Shown here piece after piece: positions 5,091-5,241 of a DNA stretch of 5,241 bases (the first letter of the stretch is position 1; each line of letters opens with the position of its first letter). The stretch is from the NCBI GenBank assembly GCA_910585645.1, contig CAJUFP010000188.1, positions 1 to 5,241 on the forward strand, in the 5' to 3' direction. Below the pieces are notes generated by a model. It had not been told where the DNA came from and ran no database searches. It saw only the letters and a program-made list of their open reading frames with translations. The stretch comes from an uncultured Hungatella sp. (GTDB lineage Bacteria > Bacillota > Clostridia > Lachnospirales > Lachnospiraceae). Position numbers and translations under genes: made by a program.

Positions 5091-5241
5091 CCTCGTTTTT
5101 CCTCTTAGAGTCTTAAGAACGATTTCTTACGTCAAATAGAAAAATCATTAAATTGGTGTATTGTTGAGTGAGCAATGGGGGCGAGAGTAGTCGTGATGCC
5201 AGGGAGGGAAGGGAGGCTGTGTGCCGTTCGGGTTCAGATAT
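5091..5241. other. Gene-free right end with a G-rich segment
   Basis: No gene is recognised here. Positions 5091-5153 are AT-rich and contain a small inverted repeat, TAAGAA-CGAT-TTCTTA (5114-5129). From about 5154 to the end the plus strand is strongly G-rich and C-poor (for example GGGAGGGAAGGGAGG), a clear change in composition. A minus-strand frame is open from the window edge to TAA at 5113-5115 (42 codons), but it is rich in Ser, Leu and Pro and does not look like the RsmG C-terminus expected at this place. The segment may be the edge of an insertion or an unrecognised RNA; neither can be shown. Confidence 0.4.

Noticed and set aside
5054..5140. Plus-strand frame of 28 codons beginning MEKVIKNVSRETF
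   Set aside because: No ribosome binding site, very short, and its only familiar part (VSRET) is the translated parS.
5113..5241. Minus-strand frame open from the right edge, 42 codons, as a possible rsmG C-terminus
   Set aside because: The translation is Ser/Leu/Pro rich and lacks the basic Lys/Pro-rich end typical of RsmG; the G-rich strand bias alone can keep the frame open.

Overview
The window looks like chromosomal DNA from a low-to-moderate GC Firmicute, most likely a clostridium of the Lachnospiraceae type. The evidence is the gene content: Soj/Spo0J-type ParA and ParB with the consensus parS sequence, a DUF4446 protein directly after parB, a DUF3881 protein, and an NADP-type glutamate dehydrogenase. 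The consensus sigma-A promoters and strong GGAGG-type ribosome binding sites agree. Every supported gene is on the minus strand, so the genes read from right to left.

Right to left. Positions 5091-5241 hold no recognisable gene; in relatives rsmG (gidB) often sits upstream of parA, but no trace of it is visible here. A perfect parS palindrome (5071-5090) lies upstream of an extended -10 promoter (5016-5024) that should drive parA (4219-4989). parA overlaps parB (3287-4219) by one base in a TGATG junction, and parB carries a second perfect parS (4118-4133) inside its reading frame. The membrane-anchored DUF4446 gene (2750-3253) follows after 33 bases. A strong intrinsic terminator (2728-2768) closes this operon. 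Together they form a chromosome segregation (ParABS) cassette: ParB loads on parS and spreads, ParA is the DNA-bound ATPase partner, and the role of DUF4446 is unknown.

Immediately after the terminator, with no spare base, lies the promoter of gdhA (2699-2727; gene 1303-2637), a single-gene unit for ammonium assimilation. The 280-base gap after gdhA holds an 18-bp stem-loop (1184-1230), a doubtful 55-codon frame (1067-1234) and a near-consensus promoter (1086-1114) for the DUF3881 gene (138-1022), whose function is unknown.

At the left edge a well-formed promoter, whose -35 box overlaps the DUF3881 stop codon, points at the 5' half of a tRNA-Arg(CCU). The sequence is canonical through the anticodon loop and then changes abruptly, so the 3' half is missing. 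This is the strongest anomaly in the window. It may be an insertion junction (integrative element or intron) whose body lies beyond position 1, a deletion pseudogene, or an assembly join. Apart from that junction and the gene-free right end, the window is ordinary core chromosome; no new defence or mobile system is visible inside it.
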